Positions 32,323 to 41,164 of a stretch of DNA of 43,125 nt are shown in pieces; within the stretch, counting starts at the first letter, position 1, and every line of letters starts with the position of its first letter. The stretch is from an uncultured Lachnospiraceae bacterium. GTDB taxonomy: Bacteria > Bacillota > Clostridia > Lachnospirales > Lachnospiraceae. The stretch lies in NCBI GenBank assembly GCA_947565305.1, contig CANOFO010000012.1, positions 1-43,125 on the forward strand. Reading direction: 5' to 3'. The notes beneath the pieces are model-generated. The model was not told where the DNA came from. It saw nothing but the letters and a program-made list of their open reading frames with translations, and ran no database searches. Both the position numbers and the translations under genes were made by a program.

Positions 32323-33444
32323 ATGGCGAATAAGAAGAGTGGACAGGGGAGAAGCGCGGCGGCGAAAAAAGCAATGAGGGCGAAGCGGCGCAGGAGGAAA
32401 ATTTTATTGGTGTGCGTGGAATTCCTGATTCTGGGCGGTGTATTGCTGTGGATTTGGACGAATGCCAAGATGGACAAGATTAACACAGATAAGAGTTTTC
32501 AGGCGAAAGACGTCGAAAATGAAGAATTATCAAAAGAGACCAAGGATGTGCTGGGGCAGTATACCACGATAGCCCTGTTTGGTCTGGACAACCGAGAAAA
32601 TAATTCCTACAGCAGCGGCAATTCGGACGTGATTATGCTGGCGAGAATTGATAAAGATACCAAGGAGGTCCGCCTGGTGTCTGTATACCGTGACACGTTT
32701 CTGAAAATGGCGGATTTGGATAATACGGAGGCCTACAGCAAGGCAAATGCGGCTTATGCAGTGGGAGGTCCTGAGCAGGCGGTGCGGATGCTCAATACGA
32801 ACCTAGACCTCGATATCCAGGAGTATGTATCGTTTGACTTTTCTGCTGTGGCAGAGGCGGTAGATATCCTGGGCGGCGTGGAAATTGAGATTACAGAGGA
32901 AGAATGCGTCCATCTGAACAATTATTGTATTGAGACCTCTGAAGTGACGGGCAAGAGTTATGACCCGCTTCCGGGAGCAGGAACCTATAACCTGAACGGT
33001 GTCCAGGCGGTATCCTACGGCAGAATCCGTTATACGGCGGGAGATGACTTCAAGAGGACGGAACGTCAGCGGCTTGTGGTGAATAAAATGGTAGAAAAAG
33101 CGTTAAAATCTGATATAGGGACAATCAATGACCTGATAGATGCTGTTTTCCCACAGATAAAGACCAGCCTTGGCAAGACGGAGCTGATTGCCATGGCAAT
33201 GGATGCGTTTCAGTATAAATTGGGAGAGAGCAGGGGATTTCCTTTTGATTTGCGCAACAAGGTGGTGTCCATTTCCTATCAGAAGTCAGATGCAGACTGT
33301 GTCATCCCCAAGGATTTGTCATCCAATGTAAAACAGCTCCATGATTTCTTATATGGAACGACAAGTTATACCGTGACAGACAGTGTGCAGGGAATCAGCG
33401 ATGAGATTGCTTATCGGACCGGCGTGACCGTGGGCAGTGAATAA
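32323..33444 (+). CDS. second LytR-CpsA-Psr (LCP) family wall-polymer transferase
   Basis: A 373-residue paralogue of the LCP protein at 18021. It has a very basic N-terminus (KKAMRAKRRRRK), one membrane helix at about 28-45 and the LCP domain at about 80-300: TIALFGLDNRENN, SDVIMLARIDKDTKEVRLVSVYRDTF, KANAAYAVGGPEQAVRML, VDILGGVEIEI, LNGVQAVSYGRIRY and KRTERQRLVV. The ATG at 32323 follows AGGGTGG at normal spacing, while the in-frame ATG at 32305 lacks a site. Being beside the phosphotransferase and glycosyltransferases, it is the likely ligase for that polysaccharide. glmS follows 13 bases later. Confidence 0.93.
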   Translation: MANKKSGQGRSAAAKKAMRAKRRRRKILLVCVEFLILGGVLLWIWTNAKMDKINTDKSFQAKDVENEELSKETKDVLGQYTTIALFGLDNRENNSYSSGNSDVIMLARIDKDTKEVRLVSVYRDTFLKMADLDNTEAYSKANAAYAVGGPEQAVRMLNTNLDLDIQEYVSFDFSAVAEAVDILGGVEIEITEEECVHLNNYCIETSEVTGKSYDPLPGAGTYNLNGVQAVSYGRIRYTAGDDFKRTERQRLVVNKMVEKALKSDIGTINDLIDAVFPQIKTSLGKTELIAMAMDAFQYKLGESRGFPFDLRNKVVSISYQKSDADCVIPKDLSSNVKQLHDFLYGTTSYTVTDSVQGISDEIAYRTGVTVGSE

Positions 33445-33457
33445 TGGGAGGTATCAT

Positions 33458-35284
33458 ATGTGTGGAATAGTGGGTTATATCGGAGAATCACAGGCAGCGC
33501 CGATATTATTGGACGGCTTGTCAAAACTGGAATACAGGGGCTATGATTCGGCAGGGATTGCAGTCTATGACGGAGAGAAAATTCAGGTACAGAAAGCAAT
33601 TGGACGTTTAAAAGTCTTAAGTGAGCTGACCCATGACGGAGCCAAGATGCCAGGAGTTGCCGGAATCGGGCATACCCGCTGGGCAACGCACGGAGCGCCT
33701 ACCAATAATAATGCACACCCCCATTTCAATGGAGATGAAAGCATTGCTGTCGTACACAATGGAATTATTGAGAATTATCAGAAATTAAAAAAGTACCTGG
33801 AGGGCAAAGGTTTCCAGTTTGTGTCAGATACTGACACGGAAGTGGTTGCCCATCTTCTGGATTATTACTATAAAGGAGACCCCATTGAAACTATCACCAA
33901 GGTTATGCATCGTGTGGAAGGGTCTTATGCGCTGGGTATCATGTTTAAAGCACATCCAGGTATTTTATATGCGGTGCGCAAGGACAGTCCTCTGATTGTT
34001 GGCCATGCCAAGGACGGCAGCCTGATTGCCTCTGACGTGCCGGCAGTCTTAAAGTATACACGTAATGTATATTTTATCCAGAATGAAGAGATAGCCGTAT
34101 TATCGGAAGAAGAGATTTCTTTCTTTAATGTAGACGGTGAGGAAATTACCAAAGAGTCCTCTGTTATCGACTGGGATATCAATGCCGCAGAAAAGGGCGG
34201 CTATGAGCATTTCATGTTGAAGGAGATGTATGAACAGCCCCAGACTGTCCGGGATACGTTAAATCCCCGTATTAAAGAGGGAATGATAGTAATTGAAGAA
34301 CTTGGCATGTCAGATGAGGAAATCCGCGGGATTGGCAGAATCCATATCGTTGCCTGCGGCTCTGCTTACCACACGGGAGTGACCGCGAAGTATGTATTCG
34401 AGGGCATGGCGCGTATTCCCGTGGATGTGGATTTGGCTTCGGAATTCCGTTATCGCAATCCCATACTGGCGGACAATGACCTGGTCATCATCATCAGCCA
34501 GTCCGGAGAGACTGCAGATTCCCTGGCAGCTTTGCGTGAAGCGAAAAGCAGGGGTGTCAAGACGCTTGGCATTGTCAATGTAGTGGGCAGTTCCATTGCC
34601 AGGGAGGCAGATAAAGTCATGTATACCTGGGCGGGGCCGGAGATTGCCGTAGCCACCACCAAGGCTTACAGCGCGCAGCTGATTGCGGAATATCTGCTTG
34701 CCATCAAGTTTGCACAGGTGCGGGGTGAGATTACGGATCAGGATGTCCATGCATATCTTAAGGATTTGCAGAAGCTGCCGGAGCAGATAGAGATGCTTCT
34801 CAGTAACAAAGGGAAAATCCAGCATTTCGCCAACCGTTATATTTCAGCTAAGGATGTGTTCTTTGTGGGGCGTGGGCTTGACCATGCGATTTCCATGGAA
34901 GGTTCTCTCAAACTGAAAGAGATTTCATATATCCATTCTGAGGCATATGCAGCCGGGGAACTGAAACACGGAACGATTTCCCTGATTGAGGAGGGAACCT
35001 TGGTTGCCGCAGTGCTGACGCAGGAGGAATTATATAAGAAGACTATCAGCAATATCGTGGAGCTTACCAGCCGTGGGGCGTTTGTGCTTGCCGTGACCAA
35101 TACCGGGAACACGGAGATTGAGAAAGCGGCAGACTATGTTATCTATATTCCCCAGACAAACCGCTGGTTCACGAATTCGTTGGCGATTATCCCCCTGCAG
35201 CTGTTCAGTTACTATGTGTCGGTGGGTAAGGGCTGTGACGTGGATAAGCCGCGGAATCTGGCGAAGTCTGTGACGGTAGAATAA
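33458..35284 (+). CDS. glmS: glutamine-fructose-6-phosphate aminotransferase (isomerizing)
   Basis: Makes glucosamine 6-phosphate from fructose 6-phosphate and glutamine, the first step toward UDP-GlcNAc for peptidoglycan and wall glycans. The start is the ATG before CGIVGYIG, so Cys2 becomes the N-terminal nucleophile after Met removal; GGGAGG lies six bases upstream. The 608-residue length is normal. The glutaminase domain (about 1-235, with YRGYDSAG, GHTRWATHG, HNGIIENY, SDTDTEV) is followed by two SIS isomerase domains (GSAYHTGVTAKY, SQSGETADSL, SAEAYAAGELKHGTISLIEEGT-like region) and the conserved C-terminal KSVTVE. No glmS ribozyme fits in the 13-base gap after the LCP gene, so control must be by other means. 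Confidence 0.98.
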   Translation: MCGIVGYIGESQAAPILLDGLSKLEYRGYDSAGIAVYDGEKIQVQKAIGRLKVLSELTHDGAKMPGVAGIGHTRWATHGAPTNNNAHPHFNGDESIAVVHNGIIENYQKLKKYLEGKGFQFVSDTDTEVVAHLLDYYYKGDPIETITKVMHRVEGSYALGIMFKAHPGILYAVRKDSPLIVGHAKDGSLIASDVPAVLKYTRNVYFIQNEEIAVLSEEEISFFNVDGEEITKESSVIDWDINAAEKGGYEHFMLKEMYEQPQTVRDTLNPRIKEGMIVIEELGMSDEEIRGIGRIHIVACGSAYHTGVTAKYVFEGMARIPVDVDLASEFRYRNPILADNDLVIIISQSGETADSLAALREAKSRGVKTLGIVNVVGSSIAREADKVMYTWAGPEIAVATTKAYSAQLIAEYLLAIKFAQVRGEITDQDVHAYLKDLQKLPEQIEMLLSNKGKIQHFANRYISAKDVFFVGRGLDHAISMEGSLKLKEISYIHSEAYAAGELKHGTISLIEEGTLVAAVLTQEELYKKTISNIVELTSRGAFVLAVTNTGNTEIEKAADYVIYIPQTNRWFTNSLAIIPLQLFSYYVSVGKGCDVDKPRNLAKSVTVE

Positions 35285-35422
35285 CGGAAGTGGTGGTTGG
35301 GCTGAACCTGCCACAGTTTTGAACACGTTTTTTTAAAATATTAGACACAGTTTTGTCACAAATCTCTCGTAAACTGCTTTATAGAACAAAGAGAAAACAG
35401 CAGAGGAAAGGAGATATTTGTT
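35285..35422. other. intergenic region upstream of the HtrA gene
   Basis: CACAGTTTTG occurs twice, 34 bases apart (35312 and 35346), and the second copy lies within GACA-N6-TGTC. TTTTTTTAAAA at about 35328 may end glmS transcripts. A loose promoter is TTGTCA (about 35354) with TTTATA 19 bases downstream. AAGGAGA precedes the next ATG. Confidence 0.35.
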
Positions 35423-37135
35423 ATGGAAAACAATTTCAATAATTACAATAACGGCGACAGCAATTTTGGAAATAATATGGGAAACACGCAGAGCAGTAAT
35501 ATGGAAAATGAGGTCAGGAATACGGATACAGTAATGTCAGGCAGTACTGTGAAAGAAAACGCAGCTGCGGTCGAGAGCGGCAATATGGATTCAGCTGCTC
35601 ATGGCAGCAGCACAGGTTCTGCGGATTCCCTCTATTCTTACAGTTATGTAAATCAGGAGAACCAGGAGCGCAACCCCAATTATTATGAGAGGCAAGAGGA
35701 GAACAGCAGCGCACAGAGAACTTACACAACAGGCAGTTATGGAAGCACACAGGAAAATAACAGTGCAGGAAGTTATAACAATGCCTGGAATGCAAGCCAC
35801 ACGGATACTGCCCAAACGGCGAATCAGGCAGCATGGACAGACCAGAGTGCAGCCCAGAACCCTAATGCTGCCGGAAAGAAAGCAAAGAAAGAGAAAAAGC
35901 CTGGAGAGAAAAAGCAGCATGGCTTTGGCATGACGATGGCAAAATGTGCAGCGCTTGCGTTGGTATTTGGGCTTGTATCGGGTACGGTGTTCTATGGAAC
36001 AGGTTTTGCTTTCCGTTATACCTCAGGCACGAATCAGGCACAGCAGCAGGCTGCTGCAGAGAGCGCAAATAAGACGGCTGAGACAGCTTTGAATAAGGGA
36101 AACCTGTCGGCTACCGGCGTAAGCACGGCGACGACAGTGAACGATGTATCAGATGTTGCTGAGAATGTAATGCCGTCCATTGTCTCCATTACCAATATGA
36201 GTTCTCAGGTGCAGCCTGATTGGTTTGGACGTCTTTACGAGGAGGAAGTTCCCAGCGCAGGAAGCGGAATAATCATTGGGCAGACAGACGAGGAAATCTA
36301 TGTTGCGACCAACAACCATGTGGTATCCAACTCCACGCAGCTTACGGTGAACTTTGTGGACAATCAGCAGGTGACGGCAGAGATAAAAGGAACAGATGCC
36401 AGTACAGACCTTGCAGTGCTGTCTGTAAAGACCAAAGATATCCCCAGTGACACTATGGAGAAAATTAAAGTCGCAACGATAGGCAATTCCGATAGCATTA
36501 AGGTTGGGCAGAGCGTTGTGGCAATCGGAAATGCCATGGGCTATGGACAGTCTGTAACGACAGGCGTCATCAGCGCTGTTGACAGGGAAGTGACCGTCCA
36601 GGATGAGTCGACAGGAACTTCTATTACAAACGACCTGATTCAGACCGATGCAGCAATCAACCCCGGAAACAGCGGCGGTGCACTGCTGAATATGAATGGG
36701 GAGGTAATAGGTATCAATTCCGTGAAATATGCCGATACCCAGGTGGAGGGCATGGGCTATGCAATCCCCATTTCAGCGGCAGAGCCGATTATCAATAATC
36801 TGATTACCAGAGAAGTGGTAGATGAATCTAATTCCGCATACCTCGGTGTGACCGGACAGGATGTGACTTCTGAGATATCAGACAGTTTCGGAATGCCGGA
36901 AGGGCTTTATATCACAATGGTGACAGAGAACAGCGCAGCAGACCAGGCGGGAATCCGCAAAGGCGATGTGATCACCAAATTTGACGGCAGGAAGATAACA
37001 TCTCTGGAAGGGCTTTCCGATGCTATGAAGTATTACGCAGCGGGAACCCAGGTGGAGGTAACGCTGCAGAAGAACAATAATGGAGAATGGAAGGAAGAGA
37101 CCATTACAGTCACGCTGGGCAAGAAGGTAGAATAA
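35423..37135 (+). CDS. membrane-anchored HtrA/DegP-type serine protease with PDZ domain
   Basis: A 570-residue protein for quality control of exported or envelope proteins. Residues 1-145 are a low-complexity, Asn/Ser/Gln-rich cytosolic segment, followed by a Lys-rich stretch and one membrane helix at about 173-193 (CAALALVFGLVSGTVFYG). A trypsin-like domain follows, with the triad H299 (NNHVVSN), D329 (STDLAVL) and S417 (INPGNSGGAL), then one PDZ domain at about 475-560 (AYLGVTGQDV, ADQAGIRKGDVITKFDG). The start has AAGGAGA at suitable spacing. It stands alone, transcribed after glmS. The long polar N-terminus is typical of many Gram-positive HtrA proteins but is of unknown role. Confidence 0.94.
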   Translation: MENNFNNYNNGDSNFGNNMGNTQSSNMENEVRNTDTVMSGSTVKENAAAVESGNMDSAAHGSSTGSADSLYSYSYVNQENQERNPNYYERQEENSSAQRTYTTGSYGSTQENNSAGSYNNAWNASHTDTAQTANQAAWTDQSAAQNPNAAGKKAKKEKKPGEKKQHGFGMTMAKCAALALVFGLVSGTVFYGTGFAFRYTSGTNQAQQQAAAESANKTAETALNKGNLSATGVSTATTVNDVSDVAENVMPSIVSITNMSSQVQPDWFGRLYEEEVPSAGSGIIIGQTDEEIYVATNNHVVSNSTQLTVNFVDNQQVTAEIKGTDASTDLAVLSVKTKDIPSDTMEKIKVATIGNSDSIKVGQSVVAIGNAMGYGQSVTTGVISAVDREVTVQDESTGTSITNDLIQTDAAINPGNSGGALLNMNGEVIGINSVKYADTQVEGMGYAIPISAAEPIINNLITREVVDESNSAYLGVTGQDVTSEISDSFGMPEGLYITMVTENSAADQAGIRKGDVITKFDGRKITSLEGLSDAMKYYAAGTQVEVTLQKNNNGEWKEETITVTLGKKVE

Positions 37136-37137
37136 CG

Positions 37138-37369
37138 GTTACAGTTCACTCGTCAGCCAATATGGAGACAATCACATGCTTGCATGATGATTTCTCCATT
37201 TGTGCTGACGGAGTAAACGCCAGTTTATGAGCAAAGTTAGCATTTGACCTGAGGGGGGACCCAACGAAGTTGGGGAGAGTCCTGAGGTCTCTTGTCGTTT
37301 CCCCAAAGGATAAAGCAGCGAGAAAGCGCTGTAAGCGCCTTTGCGAATGGCATGGGAGTGAACAGTAAC
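37138..37369. repeat. 232-bp structured element with imperfect terminal inverted repeats
   Basis: GTTACAGTTCAC (37138-37149) and GTGAACAGTAAC (37358-37369) are inverse complements at 11 of 12 positions. Inside are several hairpins: a long nested one at 37151-37210 (CGTCAGC with GCTGACG, then ATGGAGA with TCTCCAT), CCCAAC-GAA-GTTGGG near 37260-37276, a GACCT/AGGTC pair around it, and AAAGCGCT-GTA-AGCGCCTTT near 37323-37342. No open frame of note is present on either strand. It is related to the 11003-11126 element by its ends and to 27028/32232 by AGTAAACGC at 37212-37220. It could be a MITE or a structured RNA. Confidence 0.6.
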
Positions 37370-37438
37370 AGATTGTAAAACAACAGAAATTCTTCTTTTA
37401 AAAACCTGTAGAATGTGGTAAGATAAAAGCAAATTGAG

Positions 37439-37468
37439 ACGCCAATCCGGAAATGTCTGGATTGGCGT
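37439..37468 (+). promoter_or_regulatory. hairpin in the carbamate kinase leader
   Basis: ACGCCAATCC (37439-37448) and its perfect inverse complement (37459-37468) flank a 10-base loop, ending 24 bases before the ATG. There is no U-run. A weak -10 (TAAGAT, 37419-37424) lies just upstream, so the hairpin would sit at the 5' end of the mRNA and may affect stability. Confidence 0.5.
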
Positions 37469-37492
37469 TCTATGCATATGGAGGGACTTTTT

Positions 37493-38425
37493 ATGAGAAA
37501 GAAAAAAATTGTGATTGCTCTGGGGCATGATGCATTGGGGACAACGTTGCCGGAACAGAAACTTGCCACCAAGAAAGCGGCAAAAGCAGTCGTTGATTTT
37601 ATAAAAGAGGATTATCAGGTCGTGATTTCCCACAGCAACGGTCCGCAGGTGGGCATGATTCACACGGCGATGGCGGAATTCTGCCGCATTTACCCGGAAT
37701 ATACGGCGACCCCTATGTCGGTCTGTTCGGCGATGAGCCAGGGATATATTGGATATGACCTTCAGAATGCCATCCGCACGGAACTTTTGAATCGGGGAAT
37801 TTATAAGCCGGTTTCCACAATCCTTACGCAGGTCACTGTAGACCCTTATGACGATGCTTTCTACCATCCGTCCAAAGTGATTGGACGTGTGATGACAGAG
37901 GAGGAGGCAGAAGCCGAAGAGAAGAAAGGCAACCATGTAGTGAAAATGGGGGAGGGTTACCGAAGAATTGTCGCGGCTCCCAAGCCGGTCGATATTGTGG
38001 AGATTGACGCTATCCGTGCGCTTCTTGCGGCTGACCAGGTTGTCATTGCCTGTGGAGGGGGCGGGATTCCTGTTTTGGCGCAGAATAATAAGCTCCAGGG
38101 AGCGAGTGCGGTCATTGAGAAAGATTCAGCAGCAGAAAAGCTGGCAGAATTGATTGAGGCGGACCGTCTGGTAATCCTTACCGGCGTACAAAAGGTCTGC
38201 CTGCATTTTGGCGAGGAAAACGAGCAGCCCCTGGAGGAAATGACGGTAGCGCAGGCCAGGCAATATATGGCGGAGGGGCAGTTTGAAGAGGGGACTATGC
38301 TGCCTAAGATTGAAGCGGCGATAGCATTTATCGGTAATTCTGCCGTGCGCAGCGTCCTGATTACGAAACTAGGTATTTGTGATGAGGACAGTGTCGGCAT
38401 ATCAGGCACAGTAATCCATAAATAA
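37493..38425 (+). CDS. arcC: carbamate kinase, variant catalytic loop
   Basis: A 310-residue amino-acid kinase-fold protein that should interconvert carbamoyl phosphate plus ADP with carbamate plus ATP. Family patterns include HSNGPQVGMIHTAM, the YDLQNAIRTEL helix, PSKVIGRVM, VIACGGGGIPV and KIEAAIAFI. The start has GGAGGG seven bases upstream; the earlier in-frame ATG at 37472 sits near the leader hairpin. The N-terminal loop, usually ALGGNAL, is ALGHDAL (H12, D13), and the later HGNGPQVG is HSNGPQVG. This may mark a separate carbamate-kinase clade. No arginine deiminase, ornithine carbamoyltransferase or allantoin genes are nearby, so the source of carbamoyl phosphate is unknown. The symbol is by family only. 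Confidence 0.85.
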   Translation: MRKKKIVIALGHDALGTTLPEQKLATKKAAKAVVDFIKEDYQVVISHSNGPQVGMIHTAMAEFCRIYPEYTATPMSVCSAMSQGYIGYDLQNAIRTELLNRGIYKPVSTILTQVTVDPYDDAFYHPSKVIGRVMTEEEAEAEEKKGNHVVKMGEGYRRIVAAPKPVDIVEIDAIRALLAADQVVIACGGGGIPVLAQNNKLQGASAVIEKDSAAEKLAELIEADRLVILTGVQKVCLHFGEENEQPLEEMTVAQARQYMAEGQFEEGTMLPKIEAAIAFIGNSAVRSVLITKLGICDEDSVGISGTVIHK

Positions 38426-38442
38426 ATCCTTACGCGATAGTT

Positions 38443-38489
38443 CAGAACCTTTTGGCAATGCAGGTATTGCCCTTATGTCAGGGGTTCTG
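38443..38489 (+). repeat. nested hairpin between carbamate kinase and pyk
   Basis: CAGAACC (38443-38449) pairs with GGTTCTG (38483-38489), and inside it GGCAAT (38454-38459) pairs with ATTGCC (38466-38471). The flanks, ATAGTTCAGAACC and GGTTCTGTTAC, resemble the ends of the GTAACAGTTCAG repeat family. TTGCCC (38467-38472) and TACATA (38491-38496), 18 bases apart, may also be the pyk promoter. Confidence 0.55.
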
Positions 38490-38532
38490 TTACATAATAT
38501 AAAACATACAGGCTTTAGAAAGAGAGGTTATA

Positions 38533-39966
38533 ATGAAAAATCTTAGAAAAACGAAAATTATCTGTACATTGGGACCGGCGACTGACCGTGATGATGTGTT
38601 AAAGCAGCTTATGCTGGAGGGCATGAATGTTGCCCGCTTCAATTTTTCCCATGGGAGCCATGAAGAACAGGGGGAACGGCTGAAAAAAGTGCAGGAACTC
38701 AGGGAGGAGTTAAACCTTCCGATTGCTACGCTGTTAGATACCAAAGGACCGGAAATACGTCTGCGCGAGCTAAAGGGCGGCAAGGCAGAACTGGTGGCAG
38801 GTCAGAAGTTTGTACTGACAACGGAGGAAATGTTAGGAGACGCGAATAAGGTCTCCATTACATATAAGGACCTCGTGAAAGATGTACAGCCGGGCTCCCG
38901 GATTCTCATTGATGATGGTTTAATTGCCCTTGACGTGGAAGAGGTGGATGATACGGAGATTTCCTGCCGCGTCGTTAACGGAGGCATGATTTCTAATAAG
39001 AAAGGCGTCAATGTACCGGATGTGGAATTATCCATGCCTTATATCAGCGACAAGGATTATGAGGACATCGTCTTCGGCATTGAGAATGATTTTGACTTTA
39101 TCGCGGCATCTTTTGTGCGCACTGCGGATGACGTGATGCAGATACGGAAGATATTTGCTGAGAAAAACTGCCGCAATGTCAACATTATTTCTAAGATTGA
39201 GAATATGCAGGGCGTACAGAATATTGATGAGATTATCCAGGTATCAGACGGAATCATGGTGGCACGGGGTGACATGGGCGTGGAAATTCCCTTAGAGGAT
39301 GTGCCTGCCATTCAGAAAATGATTATCAAGAAGGTGGTCAATGCTGGAAAACAAGTTATCACGGCTACCCAGATGCTCGATTCCATGATGAAGAATCCCA
39401 GACCGACCAGGGCAGAGGCGACGGATGTGGCAAACGCTATTTACGATGGAACCAGCGCTATCATGCTGTCCGGGGAGACGGCTGCGGGCATGTACCCGGT
39501 GGAATCGGTAAAGACGATGGTAAAAATTGCTGTCCGCACGGAGCAGGATATCAATTACACAGCGCGTTTTAAACAACGCGAATCTGAGAACCCTGACATT
39601 ACCAACGCAATTTCCCATGCTACCTGCACAACAGCAATGGACCTGAATGCAGCGGCAATCATCACTGTGACCTGGTCCGGGGAGACGGCGCGCATGATTT
39701 CTAAATACCGTCCCTGCTGCAACATTATCGGCGGCAGCATTAATCAGAAAGTATGCCGTCAGCTGAATCTTTCCTGGGGAGTGACGCCATTGGAAGTTAA
39801 GCAGAAGGAAGATACGGATGAACTGTTCGCCCATGCTGTGGAGATGGCAGAACAGGCAGGGCTGGTCTCTGTGGGCGATATCACGGTCATCACGGCAGGT
39901 GTACCCTTAAGTGTCCCTGGGAATACAAATTTATTAAAAGTCCATGTAGTAACCGGAAAAGAGTAA
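38533..39966 (+). CDS. pyk: pyruvate kinase
   Basis: Last step of glycolysis: phosphoenolpyruvate and ADP to pyruvate and ATP. The 477-residue length is the short form, without the extra C-terminal PEP-utilising domain found in many Bacillus-type enzymes. Visible motifs are KTKIICTLGPATD, NVARFNFSHG, LDTKGPEIR, the active-site signature IISKIENMQGVQNIDEII, VARGDMGVEIP, and the block TQMLDSMMKNPRPTRAEATDVANAIYDG-type sequence ending in MLSGETAAG. The C-terminal domain is complete (SVPGNTNLLKVHVV). AGAGAGG precedes the start. The lipoprotein amidase gene follows after 17 bases and may be co-transcribed. Confidence 0.98.
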   Translation: MKNLRKTKIICTLGPATDRDDVLKQLMLEGMNVARFNFSHGSHEEQGERLKKVQELREELNLPIATLLDTKGPEIRLRELKGGKAELVAGQKFVLTTEEMLGDANKVSITYKDLVKDVQPGSRILIDDGLIALDVEEVDDTEISCRVVNGGMISNKKGVNVPDVELSMPYISDKDYEDIVFGIENDFDFIAASFVRTADDVMQIRKIFAEKNCRNVNIISKIENMQGVQNIDEIIQVSDGIMVARGDMGVEIPLEDVPAIQKMIIKKVVNAGKQVITATQMLDSMMKNPRPTRAEATDVANAIYDGTSAIMLSGETAAGMYPVESVKTMVKIAVRTEQDINYTARFKQRESENPDITNAISHATCTTAMDLNAAAIITVTWSGETARMISKYRPCCNIIGGSINQKVCRQLNLSWGVTPLEVKQKEDTDELFAHAVEMAEQAGLVSVGDITVITAGVPLSVPGNTNLLKVHVVTGKE

Positions 39967-39983
39967 AGGAAAAGAAAAAATAA

Positions 39984-41105
39984 ATGAAGAAGTTTAATCT
40001 GATTATAATTTTTATGCTTTCTTTGATGCTGGCACTGGCTGGATGTGCTGGCAAAGAGAATGAGCCCCAGCAGAAGGAGCAGATAACAACGGAGAAGTAT
40101 GAAGATAAGAAAGAGCAGCAGGGCAACTCTCAGCAGAAAAACGAAGGAGAGGGTGATGCTGTGAATACTGGCTCGGAGGATGGGAAGGATAACACGGAGG
40201 ATGATGCCGAACCGACAGATACGGCTTCGGATGGCGAGAGTACATCTTTGACATTAAATCCCGACACAGTCACTTATGCGCAGGAAGAGGTTGTGACGAC
40301 ATCCTCGGTTAATGTGAGGAAAGCTCCCTCCACAGACAGCGAGGTCTACCAGACCGTTCCCCGCAGGAGTAATTTTACGAGGACGGCAGATGACGGTACC
40401 TGGAGTGCGGTACAGATTGAGGGTAACGAGTATTATATTGCATCCGAATTTCTGATGCTGGCATCGGAGGTGACAGATAACGGTTACCTGGTGGTGATTG
40501 ATGCCGGGCATCAGGCACAGGGCAACAGTGAGCAGGAGCCAATCGGACCAGGAGCTTCCGAGTCGAAGCCCAAGGTTGCCAGCGGTACAACCGGCTGTGT
40601 TACCGGGCTCAAAGAATATGAGCTTACCCTTCAGGTATCTTTGAAATTGCAGGAAGAACTAGAAGCCAGGGGCTATCAGGTGATGATGGTGCGCACCAGC
40701 CATGATGTGAATATCAGCAACAGCGAGCGGGCGGCAGTTGCCAACAATGCAGGGGCGGACGCTTTTATCCGTGTCCATGCCAACGGTTCCGATGACAGCG
40801 GGCAGAATGGTGCGCTGACAATCTGTCCGACTTCTGCCAACCCTTATATGGGCAATCTCTACAGCCAGTGCCGTAAGCTGTCAGAATGTGTGCTGGATGG
40901 GGTGGTGAATGCTACTGGAGCCAATAAGCAGAGCATTTGGGAGACGGACAGCATGAGCGGCATCAACTGGTGTACGGTTCCCGTGACAATTATTGAGATG
41001 GGATTTATGACGAATCCCACAGAGGATGCCAACATGGCGGACGACGGCTACCAGCAGAAGATAGCCGTTGGCATTGCCGATGGGCTGGACAGTTATTTTG
41101 AGTAG
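39984..41105 (+). CDS. lipoprotein N-acetylmuramoyl-L-alanine amidase with SH3 domain
   Basis: A 373-residue exported wall hydrolase. The N-terminus has a lipobox, LALAGC, so it should be lipid-anchored at Cys21 on the outer face. An acidic, low-complexity linker (about 25-90) is followed by an SH3-type domain at about 98-155 ([21 protein letters not shown]) and an Amidase_3 domain at about 168-372. Probable zinc ligands are H176 (DAGHQ), E211 and H265 (RVHANG), with catalytic E338 (IIEMGF). The insertion after the first zinc ligand ([20 protein letters not shown]) is common in this subgroup. The ribosome binding site is weak (AAAGGAAAAG). Confidence 0.93.
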   Translation: MKKFNLIIIFMLSLMLALAGCAGKENEPQQKEQITTEKYEDKKEQQGNSQQKNEGEGDAVNTGSEDGKDNTEDDAEPTDTASDGESTSLTLNPDTVTYAQEEVVTTSSVNVRKAPSTDSEVYQTVPRRSNFTRTADDGTWSAVQIEGNEYYIASEFLMLASEVTDNGYLVVIDAGHQAQGNSEQEPIGPGASESKPKVASGTTGCVTGLKEYELTLQVSLKLQEELEARGYQVMMVRTSHDVNISNSERAAVANNAGADAFIRVHANGSDDSGQNGALTICPTSANPYMGNLYSQCRKLSECVLDGVVNATGANKQSIWETDSMSGINWCTVPVTIIEMGFMTNPTEDANMADDGYQQKIAVGIADGLDSYFE

Positions 41106-41121
41106 CAAGGCAGATGAAGGC

Positions 41122-41136
41122 AAATGCGGAGCATTT
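41122..41136 (+). promoter_or_regulatory. small hairpin upstream of the ATPase gene
   Basis: AAATGC, GGA and GCATTT form a 6-bp stem, with GGCA and TGCC as a possible outer pair. It lies in the 59-base gap before the ATPase start; no clear promoter or terminator is seen in that gap. Confidence 0.3.
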
Positions 41137-41164
41137 ATGGAATGCCTTCCGATGGGAGAGGGAA

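Noticed and set aside
33440..33457. glmS ribozyme upstream of glmS
   Set aside because: Only 13 bases separate glmS from the upstream LCP gene, far too little for the ribozyme.
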